A DNA stretch of 34,199 nucleotides, from positions 37,740-71,938 of the forward strand of contig CACSIL010000003.1 in NCBI GenBank assembly GCA_902705825.1, read 5' to 3'. Made by a program: the position numbers and the translations under genes. A model generated the notes under the pieces. The model worked only from the letters and a program-made list of their open reading frames with translations, was not told where the DNA came from and did not search any database. Below, piece after piece: positions 17,931 to 26,556 of this stretch. Numbering within the stretch: position 1 is the first letter of the stretch; the number at the start of each line of letters is the position of its first letter. The DNA comes from Halioglobus japonicus. Its GTDB lineage: Bacteria > Pseudomonadota > Gammaproteobacteria > Pseudomonadales > Halieaceae.

Positions 17931-18015
17931 ACGCTCTCCCGGATTCCAAGCTCAAAACAATAAGCCCACAATTCCGCCCGGCTGCCATGCCAGTGCCGAG
18001 CAGAAGGGACGGGAT

Positions 18016-18915
18016 CTAGTTCGCTATTTTTTCTTTAACGGGTACACCACCCGTTGGGTCTTTCAGGTAACGGAAAAACTGGCTATCAGGTTGTACCAAC
18101 ATAATATCACCGTTGCCCTGAAAGGCATCCTGGTAAGCCCTGAGACTGCGGGTAAATGCGTAAAACTCCGGATCCACGTTGAACGCTTCAGCGTAGATTC
18201 CAGTGGCCGTTGCATCGCCCTCACCACGAATCAGTTCCGAATCGCGATAGGCATTTGCTTTTAACACTGTAACCTCACGATCGGCCGCAGCGCGTATACC
18301 TTCCGCGAGCTCCTGCCCCTGGGAACGGTGCTCGCGCGCTTCCTTTTCGCGCTCGGCATTCATACGCCGATAAACAGACTCAGACACGTCGGGTGGCAAA
18401 TCGATCTGCTTGACGCGCACATCCACCACCTCAACACCCAGACCTTCCTGCGCTACCACAGTGAGTTCCTCGGTGAGGGCCTGCATCAGCTCATCGCGCT
18501 CGCCAGACACCACTTCCTGGATAGTACGAACAGCAACCTGGTTGCGCAGGCCGTCATTAATACGCTGAGATAACAGCGACATTGCGCGCGATTCCTCACC
18601 GTTAGTGGCGGTGTAGAATTTTTCCGTATCTGCCACTTTGAACTTTGCATAGGAATCCACGATCAGCGCCTTCTTCTCCTGGGTGAAGAAACGCTCGGGG
18701 TTGGAATCCACTGTGAGTATCCGCCCATCGAACTTGCGCACATTATTGACGAATGGAATCTTGATATGCAGACCAGGCTTCAGGTTTGGATTAACCACCT
18801 CGCCGAACCGCAGCAATACGCCACGCTCAGTTTCCTTGATAACGTACAGCGAGTTGCTCAGGAGCAACACCGCTACCAGCGCGACAAAAATTAAGGTTAC
18901 ATTTCGTCCTGACAT
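18016..18915 (-). CDS. hflC: protease modulator HflC
   Basis: The protein is 299 residues. One N-terminal membrane anchor (about 5-24) is followed by a prohibitin/stomatin (SPFH) domain on the periplasmic side (ERGVLLRFGEV at 30-40, through VKQIDLPPDVSESVYRRM). A long charged coiled-coil helix (AEREKEAREHRSQGQELAEGIRAAADRE) then leads to the C-terminal FYAFTRSLRAYQDAF segment. HflC and HflK build a cage around FtsH protease in the inner membrane and tune its access to membrane substrates. Only 2 bp separate it from hflK, so translation is probably coupled. The length and motifs are normal. Confidence 0.97.
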   Translation of the reverse strand: MSGRNVTLIFVALVAVLLLSNSLYVIKETERGVLLRFGEVVNPNLKPGLHIKIPFVNNVRKFDGRILTVDSNPERFFTQEKKALIVDSYAKFKVADTEKFYTATNGEESRAMSLLSQRINDGLRNQVAVRTIQEVVSGERDELMQALTEELTVVAQEGLGVEVVDVRVKQIDLPPDVSESVYRRMNAEREKEAREHRSQGQELAEGIRAAADREVTVLKANAYRDSELIRGEGDATATGIYAEAFNVDPEFYAFTRSLRAYQDAFQGNGDIMLVQPDSQFFRYLKDPTGGVPVKEKIAN

Positions 18916-18917
18916 GT

Positions 18918-20069
18918 CTAGCGCCCTCCCCTGCGGCCGTCGTTCACAGCAGCGTCACGACGCATCTGTTCGTTGACAGCGTTGGTCAATTCTCGAATGG
19001 TGGAACTGTCCACCTTGATCGCTCCAGGAGCACTGCTGCTCTGGCTGCGCTCAGCCAGCTTGTCCAGCGGTAGATACATCACGTTATTGCCGCCCTCGAC
19101 GTCCACCAGCACTTTGTTGGTTTGACTAAGAACTGCCTGCACCGCATCCAGGTACAAGCGCTCACGGGTCACCTCAGGTGACTTGCGGTACTCCGTCAGC
19201 AGCGCGCTAAAGCGCTCCGCCTCACCCTGGGCATTGGCAATAACCTGCTCTTTATAAGCGCTGGCTTCTTCAATCTGTCGCTGGGCAGAACCGCGCGCCT
19301 CGGGAACGATCCCGTTGGCATACGCCTGCGCCTCGTTCTGCAGCCGTTCCTCATCCTCCCGCGCCTTGATCACGTCATCGAATGCAGCCTGTACCTGTGT
19401 CGGTGGTTTTGACTCGTCAATAGTCACCTTGCTGATCAGGATGCCGGTTTGATAGAGATTGATGTATTCCTGCAGTCGTTGCTGCACATCCACCGCGATT
19501 TGCGCCCGTCCCTCGGTCAGCACCATATCCATGCTGGTACCGCCGACTACATGGCGCAGCGCACTTTGCGCAGCATGTTGCAGAGAACGCTCAGGCGTAC
19601 GCACTTTGAGTACAAAATCGACCGGGTTATCCAGCACATATTGCACCGACAGCTTCACCTCGACGATATTCTCATCTTGCGTAAGCATGATTTCACGGAA
19701 ACTGATGGAGCGAACCTTAGTGACATTCAGCAGCGTCACTTCGTCTATCAGCGGAGGATTCCACTGCAAACCCGGCTGCACCGTATCCAGATACTTACCA
19801 AAACGCAGCACAACCCCACGCTCCTGCTGATCGACCTGATAAAAGCCCATCGCCGCCCAGATCACCAGCGCAACCACGAGCAACACGGCCAGGGCCGCAC
19901 CGGAAAAGCCCGGCGTACCTCCACTGCCAGAGGAACCTCCTCCACCAAACAGGCCTCCCATTTTGGCCTGCAGTTTCTTTAGCGCTTCATCAAGATCGGG
20001 TGGACCCTGATCGCCGCCCCATGGGTCTTTGGGCTTATTGTTACCGCCACCCGGTTCATTCCAGGCCAT
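18918..20069 (-). CDS. hflK: FtsH protease modulator HflK
   Basis: The protein is 383 residues. Its start at 20069 is fixed by a strong AGGAG upstream. A Gly/Pro-rich cytoplasmic head (MAWNEPGGGNNKPKDPWG) precedes one membrane helix (about 57-77) and the SPFH domain (QVDQQERGVVLRFGKYLDTVQPGLQW onward). A long helical stretch and a polar C-terminal tail complete it. It is the partner of HflC in the HflKC-FtsH complex. It follows hflX by 80 bp and is followed directly by hflC. The head shows the DPWGG motif typical of HflK. Confidence 0.97.
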   Translation of the reverse strand: MAWNEPGGGNNKPKDPWGGDQGPPDLDEALKKLQAKMGGLFGGGGSSGSGGTPGFSGAALAVLLVVALVIWAAMGFYQVDQQERGVVLRFGKYLDTVQPGLQWNPPLIDEVTLLNVTKVRSISFREIMLTQDENIVEVKLSVQYVLDNPVDFVLKVRTPERSLQHAAQSALRHVVGGTSMDMVLTEGRAQIAVDVQQRLQEYINLYQTGILISKVTIDESKPPTQVQAAFDDVIKAREDEERLQNEAQAYANGIVPEARGSAQRQIEEASAYKEQVIANAQGEAERFSALLTEYRKSPEVTRERLYLDAVQAVLSQTNKVLVDVEGGNNVMYLPLDKLAERSQSSSAPGAIKVDSSTIRELTNAVNEQMRRDAAVNDGRRGGR

Positions 20070-20149
20070 AACGAACTCCTAATGTAATCTCGAAAACAGT
20101 CTATCAAAATTTATGCCTGAGGTACGCGTGGTATTGCGCAACCCCGGCT

Positions 20150-21421
20150 CTAAAAAAGTGGTTCCGGACCCTTCTTCATAAGCCGGTTCCAGTCGGCACG
20201 CGGCAACCTCACACTGAGGTGCGCAACACCGTCTTCGCTATAGTCTTCAGTTTCGACAGCGCCCAGACTGTAAAGTGCTGCGCGCAAACTCCCGTCTTTG
20301 GGTTCCAGGTACACATCTTCCGAAACCATATCCTGCCCCACCAATTCTGCGATAGCCTGCAACAGCAGTTCAGTGCCTGCTCCGGTGACTGCACTGAGCC
20401 ACACCCGCTCGGGTTTACCCTGCGCATTACGCTCAAGACGGGGCTCTTGCTCAAGCAAATCCAGCTTATTGAAAACCAGCAGTTGCGGGATATCCTCGGC
20501 ACCAATCTCCGCCAACACATCCTGCACCTGATCGATATTTCGCGCCCTGTCCTCAGTCGCAGCATCCACCACATGCAACAGCAGATCAGCGTTCAGAGTT
20601 TCCTCCAATGTCGCCTTGAAAGCCTCGACCAGCTTGTGCGGCAGGTGCGAGATGAAACCCACTGTGTCCGCCAACACTGCGGGGCCGACATTTTCCAGCT
20701 CAACGCGGCGCAAGGTGGGGTCCAATGTCGCAAACAGTTTATCGGCCGCATACACGGAGGAATCTGTGATGCGATTAAACAGTGTGGACTTGCCGGCGTT
20801 GGTATACCCAACAAACGAAACGGTAGGTATCTCAGCCCTTACCCGCGAACGACGCCCCTGCTCGCGTTGCTTGCGCACTTTCTCCAGTCTGGCCGTGATT
20901 GATTTAATACGAACACGCAATAGGCGCCGGTCTGTCTCCAGCTGGGTTTCCCCCGGGCCTCGCAAGCCTATACCACCTTTTTGTCGCTCAAGGTGGGTCC
21001 ACCCCCGCACCAGACGAGTCGCTATATGCTGCAATTGCGCAAGCTCTACCTGCAACTTCCCTTCATGGGTTCGCGCTCGCTGGGCAAAAATATCCAGTAT
21101 CACACCGGTACGATCCAACACCCGACACTCCAGCTCCTTCTCCAGATTGCGCTCCTGGCTGGGACTGAGTGCGTGATTGAACATCACTATTTCCGCACCC
21201 TCAACGAGCACTTGCTCGCGGATCTCTTCGAGCTTTCCGCTGCCGACGAATGTACGCGGGTGCGGTGCGACTCTGGAGCCCATTACATAAGCTACAGGAT
21301 CACCACCGGCTGACAGCACAAGCTCCTCAAATTCTCGAGGGTCTTCGCGCTCCGACTCACTAGCAATATTCAGGTGGACGAGCACAGCACGTTCACCCGA
21401 ATCGGGACGGTCAAAAAACAA
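20150..21421 (-). CDS. hflX: ribosome-associated GTPase HflX
   Basis: The protein is 423 residues. The start is TTG 21421: AGAGG lies five bases upstream, and the resulting N-terminus MFFDRPDSGERAVLVHL matches HflX. Domains are an N-terminal HflX domain (SRVAPHPRTFVGSGKLEEI, ALSPSQERNLEKELECRVLDRTGVILDIFAQRA), a coiled linker and a GTPase domain. The GTPase domain has GYTNAGKST (205-213), the DTVGF switch (252-256) and NKLD. HflX splits stalled ribosomes, especially under heat stress. It lies 55 bp after hfq in the conserved hfq-hflX-hflK-hflC order. A TTG start would lower its translation relative to hfq. Confidence 0.97.
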   Translation of the reverse strand: MFFDRPDSGERAVLVHLNIASESEREDPREFEELVLSAGGDPVAYVMGSRVAPHPRTFVGSGKLEEIREQVLVEGAEIVMFNHALSPSQERNLEKELECRVLDRTGVILDIFAQRARTHEGKLQVELAQLQHIATRLVRGWTHLERQKGGIGLRGPGETQLETDRRLLRVRIKSITARLEKVRKQREQGRRSRVRAEIPTVSFVGYTNAGKSTLFNRITDSSVYAADKLFATLDPTLRRVELENVGPAVLADTVGFISHLPHKLVEAFKATLEETLNADLLLHVVDAATEDRARNIDQVQDVLAEIGAEDIPQLLVFNKLDLLEQEPRLERNAQGKPERVWLSAVTGAGTELLLQAIAELVGQDMVSEDVYLEPKDGSLRAALYSLGAVETEDYSEDGVAHLSVRLPRADWNRLMKKGPEPLF

Positions 21422-21476
21422 ATTTACCTCTTCAGGTCAGAACCAGGCGATGACTGAAGCTCTGCCTGTAAGCCAA

Positions 21477-21728
21477 CTAACCGGCGTCTTCGTCATCGTC
21501 CTGTGGGTTTTGCAACGGCACACGCACCACGCGGGAAGGAACAACCGTGGATATCGCATGTTTGTAAACCATCTGGCTCACAGTATTTTTCAGCAGCACA
21601 ACAAATTGATCGAAAGATTCAATCTGGCCCTGCAATTTGATGCCGTTCACAAGATAAATGGAAACGGGTACTCGCTCCTTACGCAAAATGTTCAAATAAG
21701 GGTCTTGTAGCGTATGCCCTTTTGACAT
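21477..21728 (-). CDS. hfq: RNA chaperone Hfq
   Basis: The protein is 83 residues, with a very strong AGGAGAG before ATG 21728. Sm1 and Sm2 motifs are intact ([24 protein letters not shown] and [12 protein letters not shown]). The N-terminus ([17 protein letters not shown]) carries the proximal-face residues Gln8, Asp9 and Phe-equivalent positions of the uridine pocket region. The C-terminal tail is very short and acidic (QDDDEDAG). Hfq hexamers pair small RNAs with mRNAs. The spacer of 147 bp to miaA contains a palindrome at 21853-21876. No full sigma70 promoter was identified in it by eye. Confidence 0.98.
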   Translation of the reverse strand: MSKGHTLQDPYLNILRKERVPVSIYLVNGIKLQGQIESFDQFVVLLKNTVSQMVYKHAISTVVPSRVVRVPLQNPQDDDEDAG

Positions 21729-21852
21729 ATCTCTCTCCTAATATGGCCCAACACGAGCCGAAAAGTTAAATGGACCTACCTGTTACCAATCTGTACACAC
21801 GGCCCCTGCCGGTTTTCAAAGTGGATAGCGGGACCTGCGCCCTGCCGGCCAC

Positions 21853-21876
21853 AGTATAATGCATTTGCATAATACT
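21853..21876. promoter_or_regulatory. AT-rich near-perfect palindrome between miaA and hfq
   Basis: The 24 bp dyad has 11-base arms with a single mismatch around a two-base centre (AGTAT-A-ATGCA, TT, TGCAT-A-ATACT). It begins at the miaA stop codon and lies about 125 bp upstream of the hfq start. It could be an operator, a promoter-overlapping site (it holds TATACT-like -10 sequences on both strands) or an mRNA hairpin. No matching -35 was found. Confidence 0.4.
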
Positions 21877-22859
21877 TATAGTGGGGACCTTGTAAGATAG
21901 TTCAAGGCCAACGCCAGTGGCGACTTGGCGTTTGTGTCATCAAGCGGCTCGGCAGAAACCTCCGAAAGTGCCCACTTACCGGTATGATCGGTGTATATCC
22001 ACTCAAGATTGCGCCATTTTCGCAACCAAGTTAACTGCCGCTTGGCCAATTGCCTGGTCGCAACCACCGCGGCCTGCACCGCCTCATCAAGGCTGCACTC
22101 GCCCTCGAGGTGCTGCCACAACTGCCGATAACCGACTGCGCGAATCGCGGGCAGATCGGCGTGCAGTTCCGGGCGCTGCCGCAAATTCTGCACTTCCTCC
22201 AAAAAACCCTCTGCCATCATCAGATCAAACCGTTTGGCGATACGTTGGTGTAGAACCGCCCGGTCCGCCGGGCACACCGCCAACTGTACGATGCGACAGT
22301 GGTCAAAAGCCGGGCCAGCCGCCTTTTGATGCCATTGCGTCATCGTCACACCACTACAAAGGAACACTTCCAGCGCCCGGCTCAAACGCTGGGAATGATT
22401 GGGGTGGATACGCGCCGCAGCCTGCGGGTCCACCTCCGCCAATTCCCGGTGAATCGATGGCCAACCATGCTTTTCGGCGCGGGCAGCGATCGCCGATCTG
22501 ACCGCGGGGTCTGCACCGGGCATCTCTGACAGCCCCTCCAGAAATGCCTTGAAATACAGCATGGTGCCGCCCACCAGCAGCGGGGTCTTACCACGGTCGA
22601 TAATCTCACCCACGACCCGGTTGGCATCCGCCAGAAAGTCTGCTGCTGAATAGGTTTCGGCCGGATCGCGAATATTTACCAGATGGTGGGGGTAGTCCGG
22701 CTTGGCGCTACCAATATCAAGGCCCCGATACACCAGCGCAGAGTCGACACTGACCAGCTCGCAATCAAGCTGCCCGGCCAACTCTATCGCCAGATCCGTT
22801 TTTCCCGACGCGGTGGGGCCCATCAGGCAGATTATCAGGGGGGGCTCGGCGCTCACCAT
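21876..22859 (-). CDS. miaA: tRNA dimethylallyltransferase
   Basis: The product is 327 residues from ATG 22859; an adjacent TTG at 22862 is the alternative. MiaA transfers dimethylallyl from its pyrophosphate to the N6 of A37 in tRNAs that read UNN codons. The P-loop is GPTASGKT (14-21). [17 protein letters not shown] is the modified DSxQVYRGMDIGTAKP signature, and [18 protein letters not shown] and [13 protein letters not shown] also match. The C-terminal zinc-free helix bundle ([14 protein letters not shown]) is complete. It starts 15 bp after mutL and precedes hfq, as in enterics and pseudomonads. The usual Gln/Met of the DSMQVYRG motif is Ala-Leu here, a mild variation. Confidence 0.97.
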   Translation of the reverse strand: MVSAEPPLIICLMGPTASGKTDLAIELAGQLDCELVSVDSALVYRGLDIGSAKPDYPHHLVNIRDPAETYSAADFLADANRVVGEIIDRGKTPLLVGGTMLYFKAFLEGLSEMPGADPAVRSAIAARAEKHGWPSIHRELAEVDPQAAARIHPNHSQRLSRALEVFLCSGVTMTQWHQKAAGPAFDHCRIVQLAVCPADRAVLHQRIAKRFDLMMAEGFLEEVQNLRQRPELHADLPAIRAVGYRQLWQHLEGECSLDEAVQAAVVATRQLAKRQLTWLRKWRNLEWIYTDHTGKWALSEVSAEPLDDTNAKSPLALALNYLTRSPL

Positions 22860-22874
22860 CAACGAGTACCGGGC

Positions 22875-24716
22875 CTATCGGCCGCGCAGAAACAGCGTAT
22901 CCAGTTCGTCCAGGCCCATTTGAATCCAGGTAGGCCGACCGTGGTTACACTGGCCTGAGCGCTCAGTTTCCTCCATGTCTCGCAGCAGCGAGTTCATCTC
23001 GGGAATAGTGAGGCGGCGGTTCGCACGCACCGAGCCATGGCAGGCCATGGTCGACAGGATTTCATCCATATGTGCCTCTATGCGCTCTGAACTGCCGTAC
23101 TCAATGAGGTCTGCCAGCACATCCCGCAATAATTGCTCCACGTTGGAGTCTCGCAGCACGACCGGAATCTGGCGAATAACGAGGCTTTCCTCGCCGCCCT
23201 CATCAACCGCGAGGCCCAGGCGCTGAAACAGCGCACTGTGCTCGATTGCGACCTGCACTTCGCGCTGGCTGACCGCTATTGATTGTGGCACCAGCAGCGG
23301 CTGACTGCGAATACCGCTCTCGTCGCGAGCGGCCTTGAGGCGCTCATAGGTAATGCGTTCATGGGCCGCGTGCATGTCCACCAACACCAGCCCATGCGCG
23401 TTTTCAGCCAAAACATAGACACCTTTCAACTGGGCCAGCGCATAGCCCAGTGGCGGAACTTCTTCGGGTGACTCTACGTCAGGCAGGCCGTGCAATCTCG
23501 AATAACTGTTTAACTGCCCTGCCACCTGGCCAGATGATGGCGGGGGGCTGCCAAACCCTCTGCCAGCCATAGCCGGGCGATCCGCTGTAGGCGTGCCCCA
23601 GGCCAGCGGGCTCTGGCTGCGGATCTCACCCGTTGCGGTATCTATCGACATACCGTCGGAGGTCGTCAGCAGTTGCTCTGCCGCCGGATCACCACCTGGC
23701 GCCTGCCCTGGACGCACATCGGCGAGGGCGCGGTGCAGGCTGGAAAATATAAAATTGTGTACCGCGCGGCCATCCCGAAAGCGCACTTCATGCTTGGTGG
23801 GGTGCACGTTGACATCAACCTGCGCCGGGTCCAACTCCAGATACAGCACAAAGGCCGGGTGCCGACCGTGATAGAGCACATCGCGATACGCCTGCTTTAC
23901 CGCGTGCGCAATCAGACGATCGCGGATAACACGGCCATTCACGAAAAAATACTGTAAGTCGGCCTGGCTGCGAGAAAATGTTGGCAACCCAACCCAGCCC
24001 GACAGGCGGTAGGGAGGTACATTTGACTCAATGGCGATGGCCTGCTCCATAAACGCCGGCCCGCAGATCGTCGCCACACGGCGCTGGCACTCAGCCTGCG
24101 CTTCTGCGACTTTGAGACTGTGTACCACCTTGCCATTGTGGCGCAGCGTGAAAGCCACATCAAAGCGTGACAGCGCCAGACGCTTCACCACCTCTTCGAG
24201 ATGATTGAATTCGGTCTTCTCCGTGCGCAGGAACTTGCGCCTTGCGGGAGTATTGAAAAACAGATCGCGAACTTCAACGGTGGTACCGCGCGGATGGGGC
24301 GCGGGCTTCAGCTGTACCTCCATCTCTCGCCCCTCGCAGGCAGCACTGCTGCCTTCACTGCCGTGCTCATTGGCGTTGCTGGTGAGGGTCAGGCGCGAGA
24401 CAGAGCCGATACTAGCCAGGGCTTCCCCCCTAAACCCGAGGCTGCCTACCCGCTCGAGATCTTCCAGAGACGTTATCTTGCTGGTGGCGTGACGGGCCAG
24501 GGCCAGCGCCATATCCTCGGACGGGATGCCGCTGCCATTGTCGCGGATACGAATCAGTTTGGAGCCGCCGGCTTCCACATCGATATCCACGCGGGTTGCG
24601 CCCGCATCGAGGCTATTTTCCAGCACTTCTTTGGCTACCGAAGCAGGACGCTCGACAACTTCTCCAGCGGCGATCTGGTTAGCCAGTCTGGAACTGAGCA
24701 ACTGTATTTTGGACAT
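22875..24716 (-). CDS. mutL: DNA mismatch repair protein MutL
   Basis: The protein is 613 residues. The N-terminal GHKL ATPase has [12 protein letters not shown] (Glu30, Asn34), RDNGSGIP (58-65) and GFRGEAL (94-100). A transducer domain follows ([14 protein letters not shown], about 300-313). A variable Pro/Gly linker (about 335-415) leads to the C-terminal dimerisation domain. That domain contains [12 protein letters not shown] (447-458), fitting the D-Q/M-H-A-x2-E-x4-E metal motif of nicking MutL proteins, plus ACHGSVRAN and CNHGRP. It should therefore be an endonuclease-type MutL, unlike the enterobacterial form that relies on MutH. It lies between amiB (13 bp) and miaA (15 bp). Confidence 0.98.
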   Translation of the reverse strand: MSKIQLLSSRLANQIAAGEVVERPASVAKEVLENSLDAGATRVDIDVEAGGSKLIRIRDNGSGIPSEDMALALARHATSKITSLEDLERVGSLGFRGEALASIGSVSRLTLTSNANEHGSEGSSAACEGREMEVQLKPAPHPRGTTVEVRDLFFNTPARRKFLRTEKTEFNHLEEVVKRLALSRFDVAFTLRHNGKVVHSLKVAEAQAECQRRVATICGPAFMEQAIAIESNVPPYRLSGWVGLPTFSRSQADLQYFFVNGRVIRDRLIAHAVKQAYRDVLYHGRHPAFVLYLELDPAQVDVNVHPTKHEVRFRDGRAVHNFIFSSLHRALADVRPGQAPGGDPAAEQLLTTSDGMSIDTATGEIRSQSPLAWGTPTADRPAMAGRGFGSPPPSSGQVAGQLNSYSRLHGLPDVESPEEVPPLGYALAQLKGVYVLAENAHGLVLVDMHAAHERITYERLKAARDESGIRSQPLLVPQSIAVSQREVQVAIEHSALFQRLGLAVDEGGEESLVIRQIPVVLRDSNVEQLLRDVLADLIEYGSSERIEAHMDEILSTMACHGSVRANRRLTIPEMNSLLRDMEETERSGQCNHGRPTWIQMGLDELDTLFLRGR

Positions 24717-24729
24717 CTAAGCGGTATTA

Positions 24730-26034
24730 TCAGCTCTGGGGAATATTCAGCTTCTGTCCCACCAGAATTCTCGAGCTATTACTGATGCTGTTATAGCTCT
24801 TGAGTTCGGCCAGCGGAACACTGAAGCGATCGGCGATATCGGACAGTGTATCACCCCGTGCGATGATGTACTCCTGCCCATGCTGCTGCTTTTGCCATGC
24901 CAGCAGCGTGCCGGAGGGCGGGTGGGCCACGAACCATTCGCGGATGCCACGATGGATCGCGGCGGCCATTCTCTTCTGATAAGCGGTTGTCGCAAGCAGG
25001 CCGGCTTCCTGCGGGTTCGAAATAAAGCCTGTCTCTACCAATATGGAGGGAATATCCGGCGATTTGAGCACTGCGAATCCGGCCTGCTCGACCTGCCGCT
25101 TATGCAGCTTGGCGACATCATCCACGTTGCCCAGCACCTTGGCACCCAGTTTCAGACTGGTATCCAGGGTTGACGTCATGGACAGATCGGCCAGCACCCC
25201 CGCCAGTACATCATCCTTGTCAGACAGGCTGACCCCGCCGACCAGATCCGCCGCATTTTCCCGCTGCGCCAGATAATCTGCTGCTGTACTGGTAGCGCCG
25301 CCGGTGGAAAGCGCATAGACAGAAGCCCCGTGAGCCTCCTTGCGCTTGAATGCATCGGCATGAATGGACACGAAGAGATCCGCCTGACGCTCGCGCGCCA
25401 GATCCCGGCGCCCCTTGAGGCTGATGTAGTAATCCCCGGTGCGGATCAAGGTAGGCTTGAAGCCCGGATCAGCTTGCAAGAGTGCATTCAACTCGCGGGA
25501 GATCGCCATGACAACGTCCTTTTCGTCCACCCGATTAGGACCGCTGGCACCGGGATCCTCACCGCCGTGACCGGCATCAATCGCTATTATCAGGTCGCGC
25601 TTGGCGGAGTGTTGAACCTTTTTCTTCACCTCCGTCGTCTTCGCCTGCTTGTCGTATAAATCCAACACCAGACGATCACCCGCCTGCTCATTGGCTTTCA
25701 ACGCGAAGCTGCGGGGATCAACCTCCTCGGTAATCTCCAGTACCACGCGCAGGTCATCGCCATCGCGCACGCCGGAGCGGACGGACGAGATCGGGCTATT
25801 TGCAAGATTCAGTTTGTCCAGGTCTGCGCGCAGTTGGGTGTCCTGAATATCCAGCACAACGCGGCCTGGATCGGACAGCACGATAAGAGAATGTTGAGTG
25901 GGATCAGTGAGATCGAAGACAATCCTGGTGTGATCGGGTGCCCGCCACAGACGCACGTCGTGCACCTCTGCCGCCCACGCAGGGGACGCGCCCAGAAAAC
26001 CCAGGACTATCGAAATCCACCACGCCCTGTTCAT
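24730..26034 (-). CDS. amiB: N-acetylmuramoyl-L-alanine amidase, AmiB type
   Basis: The protein is 434 residues with a signal peptide ending in AWAA (about 22). An AMIN domain (about 24-125) targets the septum and peptidoglycan. The amidase_3 catalytic domain (about 147-370) has zinc ligands His156 (DAGHGGEDPGA), Glu171 and His225 (SIHADAF), and catalytic Glu334 (LVETGFISN). The insertion at about 250-295 should be the autoinhibitory helix released by EnvC/NlpD-type activators. A C-terminal LysM domain (388-432) adds peptidoglycan binding. It cleaves stem peptides from glycan during daughter-cell separation. It lies 42 bp after tsaE and 13 bp before mutL. GGGAG is present before the ATG. Confidence 0.95.
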   Translation of the reverse strand: MNRAWWISIVLGFLGASPAWAAEVHDVRLWRAPDHTRIVFDLTDPTQHSLIVLSDPGRVVLDIQDTQLRADLDKLNLANSPISSVRSGVRDGDDLRVVLEITEEVDPRSFALKANEQAGDRLVLDLYDKQAKTTEVKKKVQHSAKRDLIIAIDAGHGGEDPGASGPNRVDEKDVVMAISRELNALLQADPGFKPTLIRTGDYYISLKGRRDLARERQADLFVSIHADAFKRKEAHGASVYALSTGGATSTAADYLAQRENAADLVGGVSLSDKDDVLAGVLADLSMTSTLDTSLKLGAKVLGNVDDVAKLHKRQVEQAGFAVLKSPDIPSILVETGFISNPQEAGLLATTAYQKRMAAAIHRGIREWFVAHPPSGTLLAWQKQQHGQEYIIARGDTLSDIADRFSVPLAELKSYNSISNSSRILVGQKLNIPQS

Positions 26035-26076
26035 ATCACTCCCACCGGATTACGCTATTGTTCTTCAGGGTTGGGT

Positions 26077-26556
26077 CTACGCCCCGGATTCTGTACGCAT
26101 CAGCCGCAAGATCCGCTCGCCCTGTTCGGTCACCGCGCCAAAAACCAGGCGTCGGCCCCGACCTTCCTGTTCTATGGTAATCACTAAATCCGCCGAGGGC
26201 AAAGCGCCCAGGCCCCGCTCGGGCCATTCCACCAGACAAACCGACATATCACCAAAATAATCGCGAATACCCATGAACTCCAGCTCCTCAGGATCACCGA
26301 GGCGGTACAAATCGAAATGGAATACGTCCATATCCTGCAAGCGATAGGGCTCAACCAGTGTATAAGTAGGACTCTTAACCGCTCCGGCATGGCCCAGCGA
26401 CTGAATAAACCCGCGGCTGAAAGTCGTTTTGCCCATGCCGAGGTCGCCCTCGAGAAAGATCACAAGGCCAGGCTCACAGACAGCGCCCAGGCGCGCACCC
26501 AGTTGCACCATTGCCGCCTCATCGGCTGCCACTACTGTGTATTGCTCGTGCGTCAT
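26077..26556 (-). CDS. tsaE: tRNA t6A37 synthesis ATPase TsaE
   Basis: The protein is 159 residues. The Walker A motif GDLGMGKTTFSRGF (37-50) has Met where most members have Ala. It is followed by SPTYTLVEPY and a Walker B-like FHFDLYRLGDPEELEFMGIRDYF, which is diagnostic. LVEWPERG completes the family pattern. TsaE works with TsaB and TsaD in the threonylcarbamoyl-adenosine modification of tRNAs that read ANN codons. Its ATG overlaps the nnr stop by four bases, so the two are translationally coupled, as in many gammaproteobacteria. Confidence 0.95.
   Translation of the reverse strand: MTHEQYTVVAADEAAMVQLGARLGAVCEPGLVIFLEGDLGMGKTTFSRGFIQSLGHAGAVKSPTYTLVEPYRLQDMDVFHFDLYRLGDPEELEFMGIRDYFGDMSVCLVEWPERGLGALPSADLVITIEQEGRGRRLVFGAVTEQGERILRLMRTESGA

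Noticed and set aside
21855..21860. Perfect TATAAT on the plus strand
   Set aside because: No plus-strand gene lies downstream and no -35 partner was found; it is part of the palindrome.
21917..22501. Plus-strand open frame of 194 codons
   Set aside because: It is antisense to miaA, with low-complexity Pro/Arg content and no RBS.
24201..24785. Plus-strand open frame of 194 codons
   Set aside because: It is antisense to mutL and the end of amiB, both well supported; no independent signal for the frame.
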